64,000 nucleotides of DNA, taken from Paramesorhizobium deserti. Its GTDB lineage: Bacteria > Pseudomonadota > Alphaproteobacteria > Rhizobiales > Rhizobiaceae. Of this stretch, positions 8,032 to 16,369 are shown piece by piece; the first letter of the stretch is position 1, and every line of letters starts with the position of its first letter. A program made the translations under genes and the position numbers. Location of the stretch: contig NZ_LNTU01000040.1 in NCBI RefSeq assembly GCF_001558695.1, positions 62,001-126,000 on the forward strand, given 5' to 3'. The notes under the pieces were generated by a model. That model was not told where the DNA came from and ran no database searches. It saw only the letters and a program-made list of their open reading frames with translations.

Positions 8032-9011
8032 CCGCGCGATCGGAAAGCCCTGGCAGGCTCGCCCGTTTTTTTGCCGAAAGGCAGGATACGCGGCTTGCGG
8101 CCCTGCTTTTCATTGTCCTGTTGGCAGCCAATATCTGGCTCAATCCTGCACGCTTCATGCCTCATAACTGGGGCTCCGTACTCGGACTGGCCGCTCCCCT
8201 CCTCCTCGCCTCTCTCGCCATCACCATTCCCTTTCTGGCTGGCCGGGGCTCCATCGACGTCTCGGTCGGCCCCCTGTTGGGGCTAATCAACGTGATCATC
8301 GTCAAGGGATTGATCATGACGGCGGACGTAACATCTCCGCTGGTGATCGTGCCAGCGGCCCTGCTGATCGGGCTCGCTTCCGGCGTACTGAACGGCTTTC
8401 TGGCGGCGATCCTGCGCATTCAGCCGATCGTCGCCACCCTTGCAACCTATTTGATCTATGCCGGACTGGCGCTGGCAATACTCCCCTCCCCGTCAGGCTC
8501 CGCTCCGGCTTGGCTGACGGCACTCGCCGGCCCCTGGTCCATACTGCCGATCGGCCTTGCCGCGCTCGTCTGGCTTTTCGTGAAGCGGCTCCCCTATTAC
8601 GACCTGCTGATGGCGACCGGCAGTGACGATCGCGCGGCTTTTACGGCAGGCGTCAATGTGCCGGGCGTGCGATTTGCCGCCTACCTGCTTGCCGGATTCT
8701 TCGCCGGTCTTGCCGCACTTTCACTGACGGCGCTGATCGGCTCCGGCGACCCAAACATCGGGCCAGGCTACACGCTCATCGCGATCGCCGCCGTTGCCCT
8801 TGGCGGGGTGAGTCTTGCCGGCGGGGTTGGCGGCATGACTGCGGCATTCCTCGGCGCCGCCGATATCTTCCTGCTTCAAAGCATGCTGACGGCCTTCAAC
8901 GTTTCAACATTCGTGCTGCAGATGGCTTATGGTGCGGTTCTCGTTCTTGCGGTCTGCCTGAATTCGGAAAAACTGAAACGCCACTTCAAAGCCCGGGCAG
9001 CGCCGCGATGA
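8028..9011 (+). CDS. Ribose-type ABC transporter permease 1
   Basis: 327-residue inner-membrane permease of the CUT2 family. The N-terminus is cytoplasmic and basic (TARSESPGRLARFFAERQ), followed by about nine hydrophobic segments. The hallmark region reads FLAGRGSIDVSVGPLLGL, a variant of the usual G-x-IDLSVG, and the second hallmark is AAVALGGVSLAGGVGG. The gene overlaps the previous stop and the next start by ATGA. It probably pairs with permease 2 (9008) as a heterodimer, since the two differ clearly in sequence. Substrate unknown. Confidence 0.92.
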   Translation: MTARSESPGRLARFFAERQDTRLAALLFIVLLAANIWLNPARFMPHNWGSVLGLAAPLLLASLAITIPFLAGRGSIDVSVGPLLGLINVIIVKGLIMTADVTSPLVIVPAALLIGLASGVLNGFLAAILRIQPIVATLATYLIYAGLALAILPSPSGSAPAWLTALAGPWSILPIGLAALVWLFVKRLPYYDLLMATGSDDRAAFTAGVNVPGVRFAAYLLAGFFAGLAALSLTALIGSGDPNIGPGYTLIAIAAVALGGVSLAGGVGGMTAAFLGAADIFLLQSMLTAFNVSTFVLQMAYGAVLVLAVCLNSEKLKRHFKARAAPR

Positions 9012-9973
9012 ACATGATCCTGAAGCACCTGACAGGCAATCGGGCACTGGTCGCCTATGCAGGGGTACTCCTGGTTTTCGCCGTCGGGGCCATGCTGATC
9101 CCCGGCTTTGCAAGCCTCTTCTCGATCCGGGCCATGCTGATCCTCGCCTCGCTCCTGGCGATTGCCGCGCTCGGGCAGACCCTGGTCATGATCCTGGGCG
9201 GCATCGATCTTTCCATTCCCTTTGTCATCGGCTTTGCCAATGTCGTCTTCGCCAGCCTTTACGGCGGGGGCATGCCAGCCTGGGTCGCCCTCGCGATCGT
9301 TCTCGCGGGGGCGGCGATGATCGGTGCCTTCTCCGGCGCGATCTCGGCAGCGCTGTCGATCCATCCGCTCATCGTGACGCTGGGCGTGGGAACCGTGGTC
9401 CAGGCGCTCGTGCAGATCTGGACGCGCGGTCTGCCGACGGGGTCCGCTCCTCCCTTCATCAACGAATTCGTTTCTCTCGGCGGCTCTGTCGGTCCGCTGC
9501 CTTTTCCCTGGCTTATACCGTTCACCCTCGCCCTGACGATCGCGACGATCTTCGTCCTGCGCAGAACCATTTACGGCCGCAAGCTCTATGCCCTCGGCTC
9601 CAATCCGAAGGCGGCGGAACTCGCCCTTATCCGGCCCGTCGTCATGTGGGCCATGACATTTTCGCTGAGTTCCATCTTTGCGGCCCTTGCCGGCATTTTC
9701 CTTCTGGGGTTCACCGGCTCGTCCAGTGCCGGCGTCGGTACGCCTTATCTCTTCCAGACCGTTGCGGCCGTCGTCATCGGCGGAACAGCGCTCATCGGCG
9801 GGCGCGGCGGTTTTATCGGCACGATCGCCGGCGCCATCGTACTGGTAGAGCTCAGAACCGTACTCATCGGCATAGGGCTTTCCGAAGCCATGGTGCAATC
9901 GGCGCTGGGCGTTCTCATTCTGCTTCTCGTGGCAGCCTACGGGCGCGACCAGCACATTCGCAACCTGATCTGA
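9008..9973 (+). CDS. Ribose-type ABC transporter permease 2
   Basis: 321-residue CUT2 permease. The first hallmark GQTLVMILGGIDLSIPF and the second, AAVVIGGTALIGGRGG, are both present. About nine or ten hydrophobic segments are visible. It starts inside the stop of permease 1 (ATGA overlap) and ends 11 bp before the M24 peptidase-like gene. Together with 8028-9011 it forms the membrane part of the importer whose binding protein is at 5172. Its identification as a permease is secure. Confidence 0.93.
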   Translation: MNMILKHLTGNRALVAYAGVLLVFAVGAMLIPGFASLFSIRAMLILASLLAIAALGQTLVMILGGIDLSIPFVIGFANVVFASLYGGGMPAWVALAIVLAGAAMIGAFSGAISAALSIHPLIVTLGVGTVVQALVQIWTRGLPTGSAPPFINEFVSLGGSVGPLPFPWLIPFTLALTIATIFVLRRTIYGRKLYALGSNPKAAELALIRPVVMWAMTFSLSSIFAALAGIFLLGFTGSSSAGVGTPYLFQTVAAVVIGGTALIGGRGGFIGTIAGAIVLVELRTVLIGIGLSEAMVQSALGVLILLLVAAYGRDQHIRNLI

Positions 9974-9984
9974 GGAAGCCAGCG

Positions 9985-11097
9985 ATGGATGAACGCCTTG
10001 CCAAAACCATAGAAGCGTTAAAAGCGTCCGGCGCCGACTGGGGGCTCATCACCAGTCCGGACGGCGTCGCCTATGCGACCGGTCATGTCACCTCGATTGA
10101 AGCTGGGCCTTCGCCCTTTGCCGGAGGACCGTGCCTCGCGATCATCGGTACCGGCGGCCAATGTGGCCTCGTCGTAACCAATCTGGAGGCGGGCCCGCCA
10201 AGCTGGGCTGACCGGATCGTCACCTATGAAGGATTTTCCTACAAGCAACCGACCGACATCTTTACCAATTACTGGAAGGCTGCGGCCCAACTCGCCAGGG
10301 AATTGGGTCTCGGCGGCGTGATCGCCATCGAGGAACAGAGCTTTCCCCTGTCACTTCTGCCGCTCATCGAGCGCTTTTCACGTGTCTCCATCGAGCCTGC
10401 CTTCAAGCGTGAACGGGCGATCAAGACCGGAGCCGAGATCGAACTGTTGCGTGAAGCGGCGTTGACGGCGTCGGTAGGGCAACGTGCCTTTCTCGAGGCC
10501 GCGCGCGCCGGCCGCAGCGAACTGGAAATCTTCGCTGATATCAGACTGGCAATGGAGAGCCGAGCCGGCGAGCGCCTGCCGGTAACAGGTGATCTGATTT
10601 CGGGTAGGGAACGCACATCCGCCTTCATGGGCTGGCCGGGCAACCGCCGGGTCGCCGCCGGTGATCCGCTGATCTGCGACCTTGCTCCCCGTTTGAAAGG
10701 CTATTGGGGCGACAGTTGCGCCTCGGCCATGATCGGCGCTCCCTCGCCCGGCTTCCTCAAACTCTATTCGGTAGCCAAATCCGCGCTGGCGCTGGCGGCC
10801 GAGACGGTGCGGCCGGGCATCGTCATCGGCGAACTCGACCGCAGCCTGCAGGATCACGTTGGCCGCCACGGCTATTCCTACGCCCACCATTCCGGCCATT
10901 CCATCGGCACCAGTGTCCATGAATGGCCGCGGATCGTCGCCTATGAACAGGAACCGCTGAAAAAAGACATGGTCGTCATGGTGGAACCGACGGCTTTCGA
11001 TCCGGAAATCGGCGGCGTGCGGCTCGAATTCATGCTGCACGTGACGGATAATGGCTGCGAAATTCTGACGGATTTCGCGCATCAGCCGGAGATTTAG
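9985..11097 (+). CDS. M24 family metallopeptidase-like protein (Xaa-Pro peptidase/creatinase fold)
   Basis: 370-residue cytoplasmic enzyme with a creatinase-type N-terminal domain followed by a pita-bread M24 domain. The five metal ligands expected for active M24 peptidases appear conserved: Asp in LICDLAP, Asp in YWGDSC, His in YAHHSGHSIG, Glu in VMVEPTAF and Glu in VRLEFML. Members include X-Pro aminopeptidases, prolidases and creatinase, which hydrolyses a C-N bond. The ATG at 9985 is preceded by GAGGAAGCCAGCG. It closes the importer operon, so its substrate may be the imported compound, possibly a small amide, N-substituted amino acid or dipeptide-like molecule. That would be unusual for a sugar-type importer. 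Function beyond the family level is inference. Confidence 0.85.
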   Translation: MDERLAKTIEALKASGADWGLITSPDGVAYATGHVTSIEAGPSPFAGGPCLAIIGTGGQCGLVVTNLEAGPPSWADRIVTYEGFSYKQPTDIFTNYWKAAAQLARELGLGGVIAIEEQSFPLSLLPLIERFSRVSIEPAFKRERAIKTGAEIELLREAALTASVGQRAFLEAARAGRSELEIFADIRLAMESRAGERLPVTGDLISGRERTSAFMGWPGNRRVAAGDPLICDLAPRLKGYWGDSCASAMIGAPSPGFLKLYSVAKSALALAAETVRPGIVIGELDRSLQDHVGRHGYSYAHHSGHSIGTSVHEWPRIVAYEQEPLKKDMVVMVEPTAFDPEIGGVRLEFMLHVTDNGCEILTDFAHQPEI

Positions 11098-11153
11098 AGC
11101 CGGATGCAATTGGATTGAGCCGGGCATCCTGCCCTAAATCTTTTGCTTTAACC

Positions 11154-11196
11154 GCATGATCTTATCCGAAAAGTCTGTAACTTTTCGGGATCATGC
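11154..11196. repeat. Long intergenic palindrome, possible bidirectional terminator
   Basis: GCATGATC (11154-11161) pairs with GATCATGC (11189-11196), and CCGAAAAGT (11166-11174) with ACTTTTCGG (11180-11188) around a 5-base loop, leaving a TTAT bulge. It lies between two convergent genes (M24 gene and LacI gene). Palindromes beginning GCATGATC and containing CCGAAAA are a familiar intergenic element in rhizobial genomes. Whether it is an element of that kind, a terminator, or both cannot be settled here. Confidence 0.7.
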
Positions 11197-11197
11197 T

Positions 11198-12244
11198 CTA
11201 ACCGCTCTGTCTGATCATCAGCTCGAAGCCGACATCGATGCGCTTTTGAAAAGGCGCCTGCCCTTTCATGGTTTCCAGCAAAAGCCTGCCCGCCTCGCGG
11301 CCAATCCTTGCCGATGGCACGGCGACCGTCGTCAGCGGCGGGTTGAGATGACGTGCAAGCTCGAAATCGCCAAAGCCAGTGATCGCGAGCTTTTCCGGTA
11401 CAGGCAATTCGCGCCGCACGGCTTCGAGCAGCGCGCCGGAAGCGATGATGTCGCTCGAAAACATGATGGCATCGGCATCCGGATGCTCGGCGCCGACGCG
11501 TGAAAGCATTTCGATACCGGATTCCATCGCCAACGGCAGATCGTGCGCGATGCACAGCCGCGGCTTTTCGCCTGGGAAAAGCGCCTTCATCGCCGCGACA
11601 AAACCGTCCCGGCGCTCCGCCGCACGGCTGTCGCCCCGCCGCAGCAGGCCTGCGAAAACGATTCGCCGGCGGCCCGATCGGACAAGATGCCGGACCAATT
11701 CCGCAATCGCCTCATTATTGGAGAATCCGACCAGTCCATCGATCGGCCTTGCCGTCAGATCCCAGCCCTCGACGACCGGGATGCCGGCGCGACGCAGGAG
11801 ATTAACGCTGTTTCGGGTATGATGTGTGCCGATGATGAACATACCGTCAGGGCGTCGTCCGAGCAGGCTTCGGATCACCGCCTCCTCGCGGTTGGACTGG
11901 TAGTCCGTATTGCCGAGAAAGATCTGATAGCCCTCGGCGTTCAGCACATCGGAGAAATGTTGGATCGTCTCCGCGAATACCGAGGCGGAGAGCGTAGGTA
12001 TGACAGCCGCCACTGTATTGCTTTTTGCCGATGCCAGATGGCTTGCCGCCAGATTATGCACGTAATGCGTCTTCTCGATCGCTTCCTCGATGAGCTTGCG
12101 CGTCTCGGCGGTGACGGTTTCCGGAAAGCGCAAGGCGCGCGACACGGTCTGCATCGACACGCCAGCGGCGGCGGCGACTTCCGCCATGGTTACGCCGGAT
12201 CCCTTCCGGCGTGCCTTTCGAGGAGGGGAAGGCATATCGGTCAC
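11198..12244 (-). CDS. LacI-family transcriptional regulator
   Basis: 348-residue repressor with an N-terminal helix-turn-helix (VTMAEVAAAAGVSMQTVSRAL, about residues 18-38) and a hinge helix near HNLAASHLASAK. The rest is a type 1 periplasmic-binding-like effector domain (VAAVIPTLSASVFAE, then DAIMFSSDIIASGALLE). It resembles the GntR (gluconate) subgroup. Its start overlaps the lactonase stop by ATGA, so it is the last gene of the minus-strand sugar operon. A good candidate target is the pair of AGCGCT-centred operators at 5019-5087, because AGCGCT is a common core for this family and the regulated operon ends only 100 bp away. Autoregulation of 17461-11198 is an alternative. Confidence 0.92.
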   Translation of the reverse strand: MTDMPSPPRKARRKGSGVTMAEVAAAAGVSMQTVSRALRFPETVTAETRKLIEEAIEKTHYVHNLAASHLASAKSNTVAAVIPTLSASVFAETIQHFSDVLNAEGYQIFLGNTDYQSNREEAVIRSLLGRRPDGMFIIGTHHTRNSVNLLRRAGIPVVEGWDLTARPIDGLVGFSNNEAIAELVRHLVRSGRRRIVFAGLLRRGDSRAAERRDGFVAAMKALFPGEKPRLCIAHDLPLAMESGIEMLSRVGAEHPDADAIMFSSDIIASGALLEAVRRELPVPEKLAITGFGDFELARHLNPPLTTVAVPSARIGREAGRLLLETMKGQAPFQKRIDVGFELMIRQSG

Positions 12245-13326
12245 TGTCGGAACGGCCTCACACAGACGGGATTACCGATTTCGATGCGCCGGCCCGTGTC
12301 CGCCAAGGCGCCGGTCTCCTGATCCCGGTTGAAAATGACGATGCAATCCTCGTTCTGATTGGCCACCAGCACCAGGCGTCCGTCGGGCGTCAGGGTGAAA
12401 TTGCGCGGTGTCTTGCCCCCCGACGGGGTGTGACCACGCGGCTCCAGATGTCCCGTTTCCTGATCGACCGCGAAACAGGTGATGCTGTCATGCCCACGAT
12501 TTGAGGAATAGAGAAAACGCCCATCGGGAGAAAGATGGATATCGGCACCGTGGGTCTCGATATCGTGCGGTGCCGCAGGCAACGTCTGGACGAGGGACAG
12601 AACATCGCCATTGCGCTCGATCAGCGAAACCGTGGAATCCAGTTCGTTCGAAACATAGACGAACCGGCCGTTCGCATGCTGGGCGATGTGGCGCGGCCCT
12701 GCACCATCGGGGAGTTTCACCGATGAGATTCTTTCCGGCACGCCCTCCGCCGTGAGCCTGTAGAGAATGATTTCGTCGAGCCCCAGATCCGCGACGAGCA
12801 AGGCATCGCCCCGCGGCGTTTCGACCACGCAATGGGCATGGCTGCGCTCCTGCCTGTCCGGCACATGGAGAGCCGCTCCGGGATGCGCTGCACTTCCGCA
12901 TGGGGCGCCAAGCCGACCGTCCGCTAGGATCGGCAGCACCGTCAGCGACTGATCGGGACCGCCCGATCCCATGGCATAGTTGGCGACCAGCAGAAAACGA
13001 CCGTCGCTCGAAATTGTGTTATGAGCGGAGATGCTGCCGAGTGTCGGCTGCTTGTTGAGATAGACGACCTCGCCATCCTCAAAGCGGTAGGCGCTGACCA
13101 TTCCTTCATGCCAGCCGAATACCTCGGAATTGGCATAGATGGTGGCTGTGTCTGCGTCGACGCTAAAGAAGGTCGGATTGTCGATCGAGCCCGTCGAGGC
13201 GATCCGCTCGACTTCAAGGCTCTCCTCATTGAGGGAATAGATGGTCAGACCTTCACCGCGCGCGCCCTGGAAATAAGGCGCTTCCCGGTTCAGCGATCCG
13301 ACTGCCAGAAACAAATTCCCGCTCAC
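12241..13326 (-). CDS. Lactonase family beta-propeller protein
   Basis: 361-residue protein of the 6-phosphogluconolactonase/YbhE-type seven-bladed propeller family (Lactonase PF10282). Repeated blade motifs are visible: ISSDGRFLLVANYAMGSG, GRFVYVSNELDSTVSL, HLSPDGRFLYSSNRGHDSI and LTPDGRLVLVANQNED. No signal peptide. These enzymes hydrolyse sugar lactones formed by sugar dehydrogenases. It sits 84 bp downstream of an SDR gene and overlaps the LacI gene, in line with a lactone intermediate produced by the upstream dehydrogenases. The sugar is unknown. Confidence 0.88.
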   Translation of the reverse strand: MSGNLFLAVGSLNREAPYFQGARGEGLTIYSLNEESLEVERIASTGSIDNPTFFSVDADTATIYANSEVFGWHEGMVSAYRFEDGEVVYLNKQPTLGSISAHNTISSDGRFLLVANYAMGSGGPDQSLTVLPILADGRLGAPCGSAAHPGAALHVPDRQERSHAHCVVETPRGDALLVADLGLDEIILYRLTAEGVPERISSVKLPDGAGPRHIAQHANGRFVYVSNELDSTVSLIERNGDVLSLVQTLPAAPHDIETHGADIHLSPDGRFLYSSNRGHDSITCFAVDQETGHLEPRGHTPSGGKTPRNFTLTPDGRLVLVANQNEDCIVIFNRDQETGALADTGRRIEIGNPVCVRPFRQ

Positions 13327-13409
13327 CCGATTCCTCCCTCAGTAGTTTGATCCAAATGAGGTGCTTTCATCGCGGCCGATAGTCAAGGAAAGATGCACGG
13401 GCAGCATTG

Positions 13410-14165
13410 TTAGTGCATCACCCAGCCTCCGTCGACATTGAGTGTCTGCCCCGTGATGAAACCTGCCGCGTCCGACGCAAGGAACATCAGCGCATTCGAA
13501 ATGTCGCTCGGCATGCCGCGCCTCTTGACGGCCTGGTGATCGAGCACGAAGCGGGTATAGCCTTCCGGATCGGGATGGATCTTTTCGGCATCGGTCGGAA
13601 AGGCCCCCGGCGCGATGGCGTTGACGGTTATGCCATACGCGCCGAATTCGCGCGCCCACGCACGCGTGAGGCCGACCAGCGCTCCCTTGGATTGAACATA
13701 GGGCGAAAGATTGGTCCAACCGCCATAAAACGTCACGCTGGCGATATTGATGATGCGACCCCAGCCCTTCTTCCGCATATGAGGCAGGGCGACCTGCACG
13801 CAGACAATGCCGGCATCGACATTAACGCGCTGCACCGCCTGCATTTCTTCAAGCGAATAATCTTCAAAAGGCTTGGAGGGATAGATGGCTGCATTGTTGA
13901 TGACGATGTCGAAGCCACCCACTTCGGCAGAAACTGCTTCGAGTTCCCGCCGCAATGTGGCCAGATCCGAGAGATCGATCGTCCGGATCATCAGTTTCCG
14001 AAGTCCCTCCTGTTCGGCCTTCCCGGACAGGTCGGCGACCTTCGCGGGATTGTTGTCCGCCGCCACCACCTTAGCACCGGCCCGAAGCAGATTTAGCGTC
14101 GTCTCCATGCCGAGCCCCCCGGCTGCTCCGGTATAAAGGATGGTCTTGTCGGTAACCGATATCAT
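13410..14165 (-). CDS. SDR family NAD(P)-dependent oxidoreductase
   Basis: 251-residue classical short-chain dehydrogenase. The dinucleotide motif TGAAGGLG (about residues 12-19), NNAA, the catalytic Ser region IINIAS and YVQSK (Tyr-x-x-x-Lys) are all present. The C-terminal GQTLNVDGGWV is standard. Asp at the end of beta-2 (VVAADN) favours NAD over NADP. It is the fourth gene of the minus-strand operon starting at 17461 and lies 31 bp after the DUF4432 gene. It probably oxidises a sugar or polyol in the same pathway. Confidence 0.9.
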   Translation of the reverse strand: MISVTDKTILYTGAAGGLGMETTLNLLRAGAKVVAADNNPAKVADLSGKAEQEGLRKLMIRTIDLSDLATLRRELEAVSAEVGGFDIVINNAAIYPSKPFEDYSLEEMQAVQRVNVDAGIVCVQVALPHMRKKGWGRIINIASVTFYGGWTNLSPYVQSKGALVGLTRAWAREFGAYGITVNAIAPGAFPTDAEKIHPDPEGYTRFVLDHQAVKRRGMPSDISNALMFLASDAAGFITGQTLNVDGGWVMH

Positions 14166-14196
14166 CGGCGATTCCCTTTTGTTTTGATGTTATTCC

Positions 14197-15375
14197 TCAG
14201 CGCCCGCGAAGCGGCAGATGGTGGCCCGACGGCTGCGGATAATCCTCATTGGGCTGAGCGGCAATGGCGCTGATCCGGCGCTCGCTTGCGGCGATGGCGG
14301 CGGCATCGGGAAGGACACGCATCACCGTGTCGTAGCGCCGCTCCTCGCCATGCTCGAGCCATATCAGCTCGCCGCGCTCGCGCGCCGCGCCATGCCCCTG
14401 CACATGGTTGGTGGAGGGCTCGATGCCGAGCGCATATTGCCCGGCCTGAAAGTTCTGCCATTCATACATGCAGGGGAACTGATCCCTGCGGGTCACCACT
14501 TCGAAACCGATGCCGAGCCTGCCATTGACCAGCGCTACGGGGACCTCGCCATCCCTATCCGCACGCATTTCGTGCTGCCAGACCTGCTCGTGGAACCGCA
14601 TCCGCGGCGCCGGCATGGTGCGATAGCCGGTATTCTGCTTTCTGTAATTTTCGCCCGCATGGGCTGCCCAGACGACATCGCTAATCGGCGCGAGATAGCG
14701 TGAGCCTTCGGCAAGCACCGGATATCCGACATTGATATGATAGCAGTACATGTGCGGTGTGCGATAAAAGCCGCGGTTCACCACCCTGTCCTGCAGGCGG
14801 ATTTCATTCGTGCCGGCCTTGATCTCGATGCGACGCGAGAGCTCCAGATGCTCTCCGAAGACAGTGCCCTGTGTGACAATGCCCTCGCACCAGAGATAGC
14901 AATCATCGCCTTCCCAGCGTTCGCCATAACCGACGAGCCTGGCCGGAATGGTGCCGACCCGGCCGTGGATCGAATGGCTGATCGATTTCCTGGGACTGTA
15001 ATTATAGTGATCAGCCGCCTCCTCATACATGAAGAGGATATGGTCGAGGCCGCAGGTGACCATCAGGCCGGAGAAGGAGCGCATCCAGCCGAGACCGCCC
15101 TCCCCCTCATATTCGTGCAGACCGGGGTGCTTGAAGCCGGCCGGGGAATGCCAGCCGATCGCCATGCCCCGATAGTCGCAATCGGCTATGTCGAGGGCCC
15201 GGTCGACGAGGACGGTGAAGCGAAGGCCCGTTCCGGAGCGGAACTCCAGCATGCGGATGCCGCGTTCGACCCCGTCGCCGAGCGTCATCAGCCGCACACC
15301 GAAGAATTGCGAGAAACCGCCGGCGCTTGCCGCCATATCCCGGCGCGTTTTCGCTTCACCGTAGAGTTCAACCAT
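14197..15375 (-). CDS. DUF4432 / aldose-1-epimerase-like protein
   Basis: 392-residue cytoplasmic protein of the DUF4432 family, which shares the galactose-mutarotase-like beta-sandwich. Visible family stretches include MLEFRSGTGLRFTVLVDRALDI near residues 43-64, a SHSIHGRVGTIPA segment near 132-145, and YCYHINVGYPVL near 215. HGR and the YHIN histidine are in positions that resemble mutarotase active-site histidines. Proteins of this family are usually encoded in sugar catabolic operons; no precise reaction is established for most. Neighbours (epimerase, oxidoreductase, SDR, lactonase) support a sugar or keto-sugar epimerase role. Confidence 0.8.
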   Translation of the reverse strand: MVELYGEAKTRRDMAASAGGFSQFFGVRLMTLGDGVERGIRMLEFRSGTGLRFTVLVDRALDIADCDYRGMAIGWHSPAGFKHPGLHEYEGEGGLGWMRSFSGLMVTCGLDHILFMYEEAADHYNYSPRKSISHSIHGRVGTIPARLVGYGERWEGDDCYLWCEGIVTQGTVFGEHLELSRRIEIKAGTNEIRLQDRVVNRGFYRTPHMYCYHINVGYPVLAEGSRYLAPISDVVWAAHAGENYRKQNTGYRTMPAPRMRFHEQVWQHEMRADRDGEVPVALVNGRLGIGFEVVTRRDQFPCMYEWQNFQAGQYALGIEPSTNHVQGHGAARERGELIWLEHGEERRYDTVMRVLPDAAAIAASERRISAIAAQPNEDYPQPSGHHLPLRGR

Positions 15376-15398
15376 GCCTGTTTCCTGAAATTAAGGAT

Positions 15399-15424
15399 GC
15401 GGCCGTGAACCGGCCGCCTTTTTT
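15399..15424 (+). repeat. GC-rich inverted repeat with T-run, facing against the operon
   Basis: GCGGCCG (15399-15405) pairs with CGGCCGC (15411-15417), followed by CTTTTTTG on the plus strand. It has the form of a rho-independent terminator for plus-strand transcription, but both flanking genes are read on the minus strand. It may block antisense transcription or act as an intercistronic mRNA stem. Confidence 0.5.
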
Positions 15425-15426
15425 GA

Positions 15427-16341
15427 TCAAAGTCCGAGCGCGCGCAGCTTGCCATCAAGGAATTTCTTGGCCCGTGGCACATCGGCTTCATCCAGGTGCT
15501 CGATGATCATGGGGATGTTGGGATGCTTCTTTGCCAGACGCTTGAGGTAGAGATCATAATTCAACGAGCCGAGGCCAGGCGCGGGCAGTTCGATCTCGCC
15601 GACGCCACGGAAGGTATGGCTTTCCAACGCATCCTCGTCGCCGATATCCGCATGCTTTTCCGTCTTGTCGGAACCCGACCGTTTGACGTCCTTGGCATGG
15701 GCGATCTTGATCTTGTCCGACAGCGTATCGAACACCTGATCGAGGATCTCATCCATCCGGTCGATATTATGCGCCTCGAAATAGTTGGTTGGATCCATCA
15801 GCAGGCCGAGCCCCGGATGGTCGACCTGGGCAAACATCTTCACCGTCTCCTCGACCGAACCAACGACATTGTTGACATAGGTCTCCAGCAGGAAAACCGC
15901 GCCGTGATCATAGGCGTGCTGGGCGAGATCGGCGATGACCTTGCGGCACTCCTCGAACCCCTCCCCAGTCTTGTTCTTCGGATGATGCACCCAGTCGGAT
16001 TCGGTATTGTAAGTCCCGGTCTCGGAAATCACGTATGGCGTGCCGAGATATTGTGCATGGCGGATGATCTCCTTGAGATATCCGACCCGGCGATCACGTT
16101 CCGCCTTGTCCGGGTGGATGATGTTCGTATAGCCGGAAATACAGGAGATCGGCAGGTTATGGTCGCGGAAGGTCTCGCGGATCCGCACGCACTTCTCCTT
16201 CGTGATCTGCCCCGCCGAGAGATCGATATCCCGAAAATGCATGTCGAGCTGCACGGTATTGAAGTCGAGCGCCCGGATCTTGCGTGCCGTCTCCTCCAGC
16301 CCATAGGGAAAATAGCCGCTGAAAATGCCCACCTGCATCAT
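15427..16341 (-). CDS. Sugar phosphate isomerase/epimerase (TIM-barrel, AP endonuclease 2 fold)
   Basis: 304-residue TIM-barrel protein of the xylose-isomerase-like family (IolE/IolI/tagatose-epimerase relatives). Metal-binding residues can be picked out: Glu in FLLETYVNN, Asp in LLMDPTNYFEAH, the AHAKDVK stretch and Glu in MIIEHLDE. The start was placed at the ATG at 16341, because GGGAGGAAC lies 9 bases upstream; longer forms lack such a site. It lies 28 bp after the Gfo/Idh/MocA gene. Pairs of these two families are known to carry out oxidation followed by epimerisation, dehydration or elimination on 3-keto sugars, which is a reasonable hypothesis here. Confidence 0.87.
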   Translation of the reverse strand: MMQVGIFSGYFPYGLEETARKIRALDFNTVQLDMHFRDIDLSAGQITKEKCVRIRETFRDHNLPISCISGYTNIIHPDKAERDRRVGYLKEIIRHAQYLGTPYVISETGTYNTESDWVHHPKNKTGEGFEECRKVIADLAQHAYDHGAVFLLETYVNNVVGSVEETVKMFAQVDHPGLGLLMDPTNYFEAHNIDRMDEILDQVFDTLSDKIKIAHAKDVKRSGSDKTEKHADIGDEDALESHTFRGVGEIELPAPGLGSLNYDLYLKRLAKKHPNIPMIIEHLDEADVPRAKKFLDGKLRALGL

Positions 16342-16369
16342 GATCTTGTTCCTCCCATAATTGATTGGC

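Noticed and set aside
8927-9955. Minus-strand open frame of 342 codons
   Set aside because: Hydrophilic low-complexity translation antisense to a clear permease gene.
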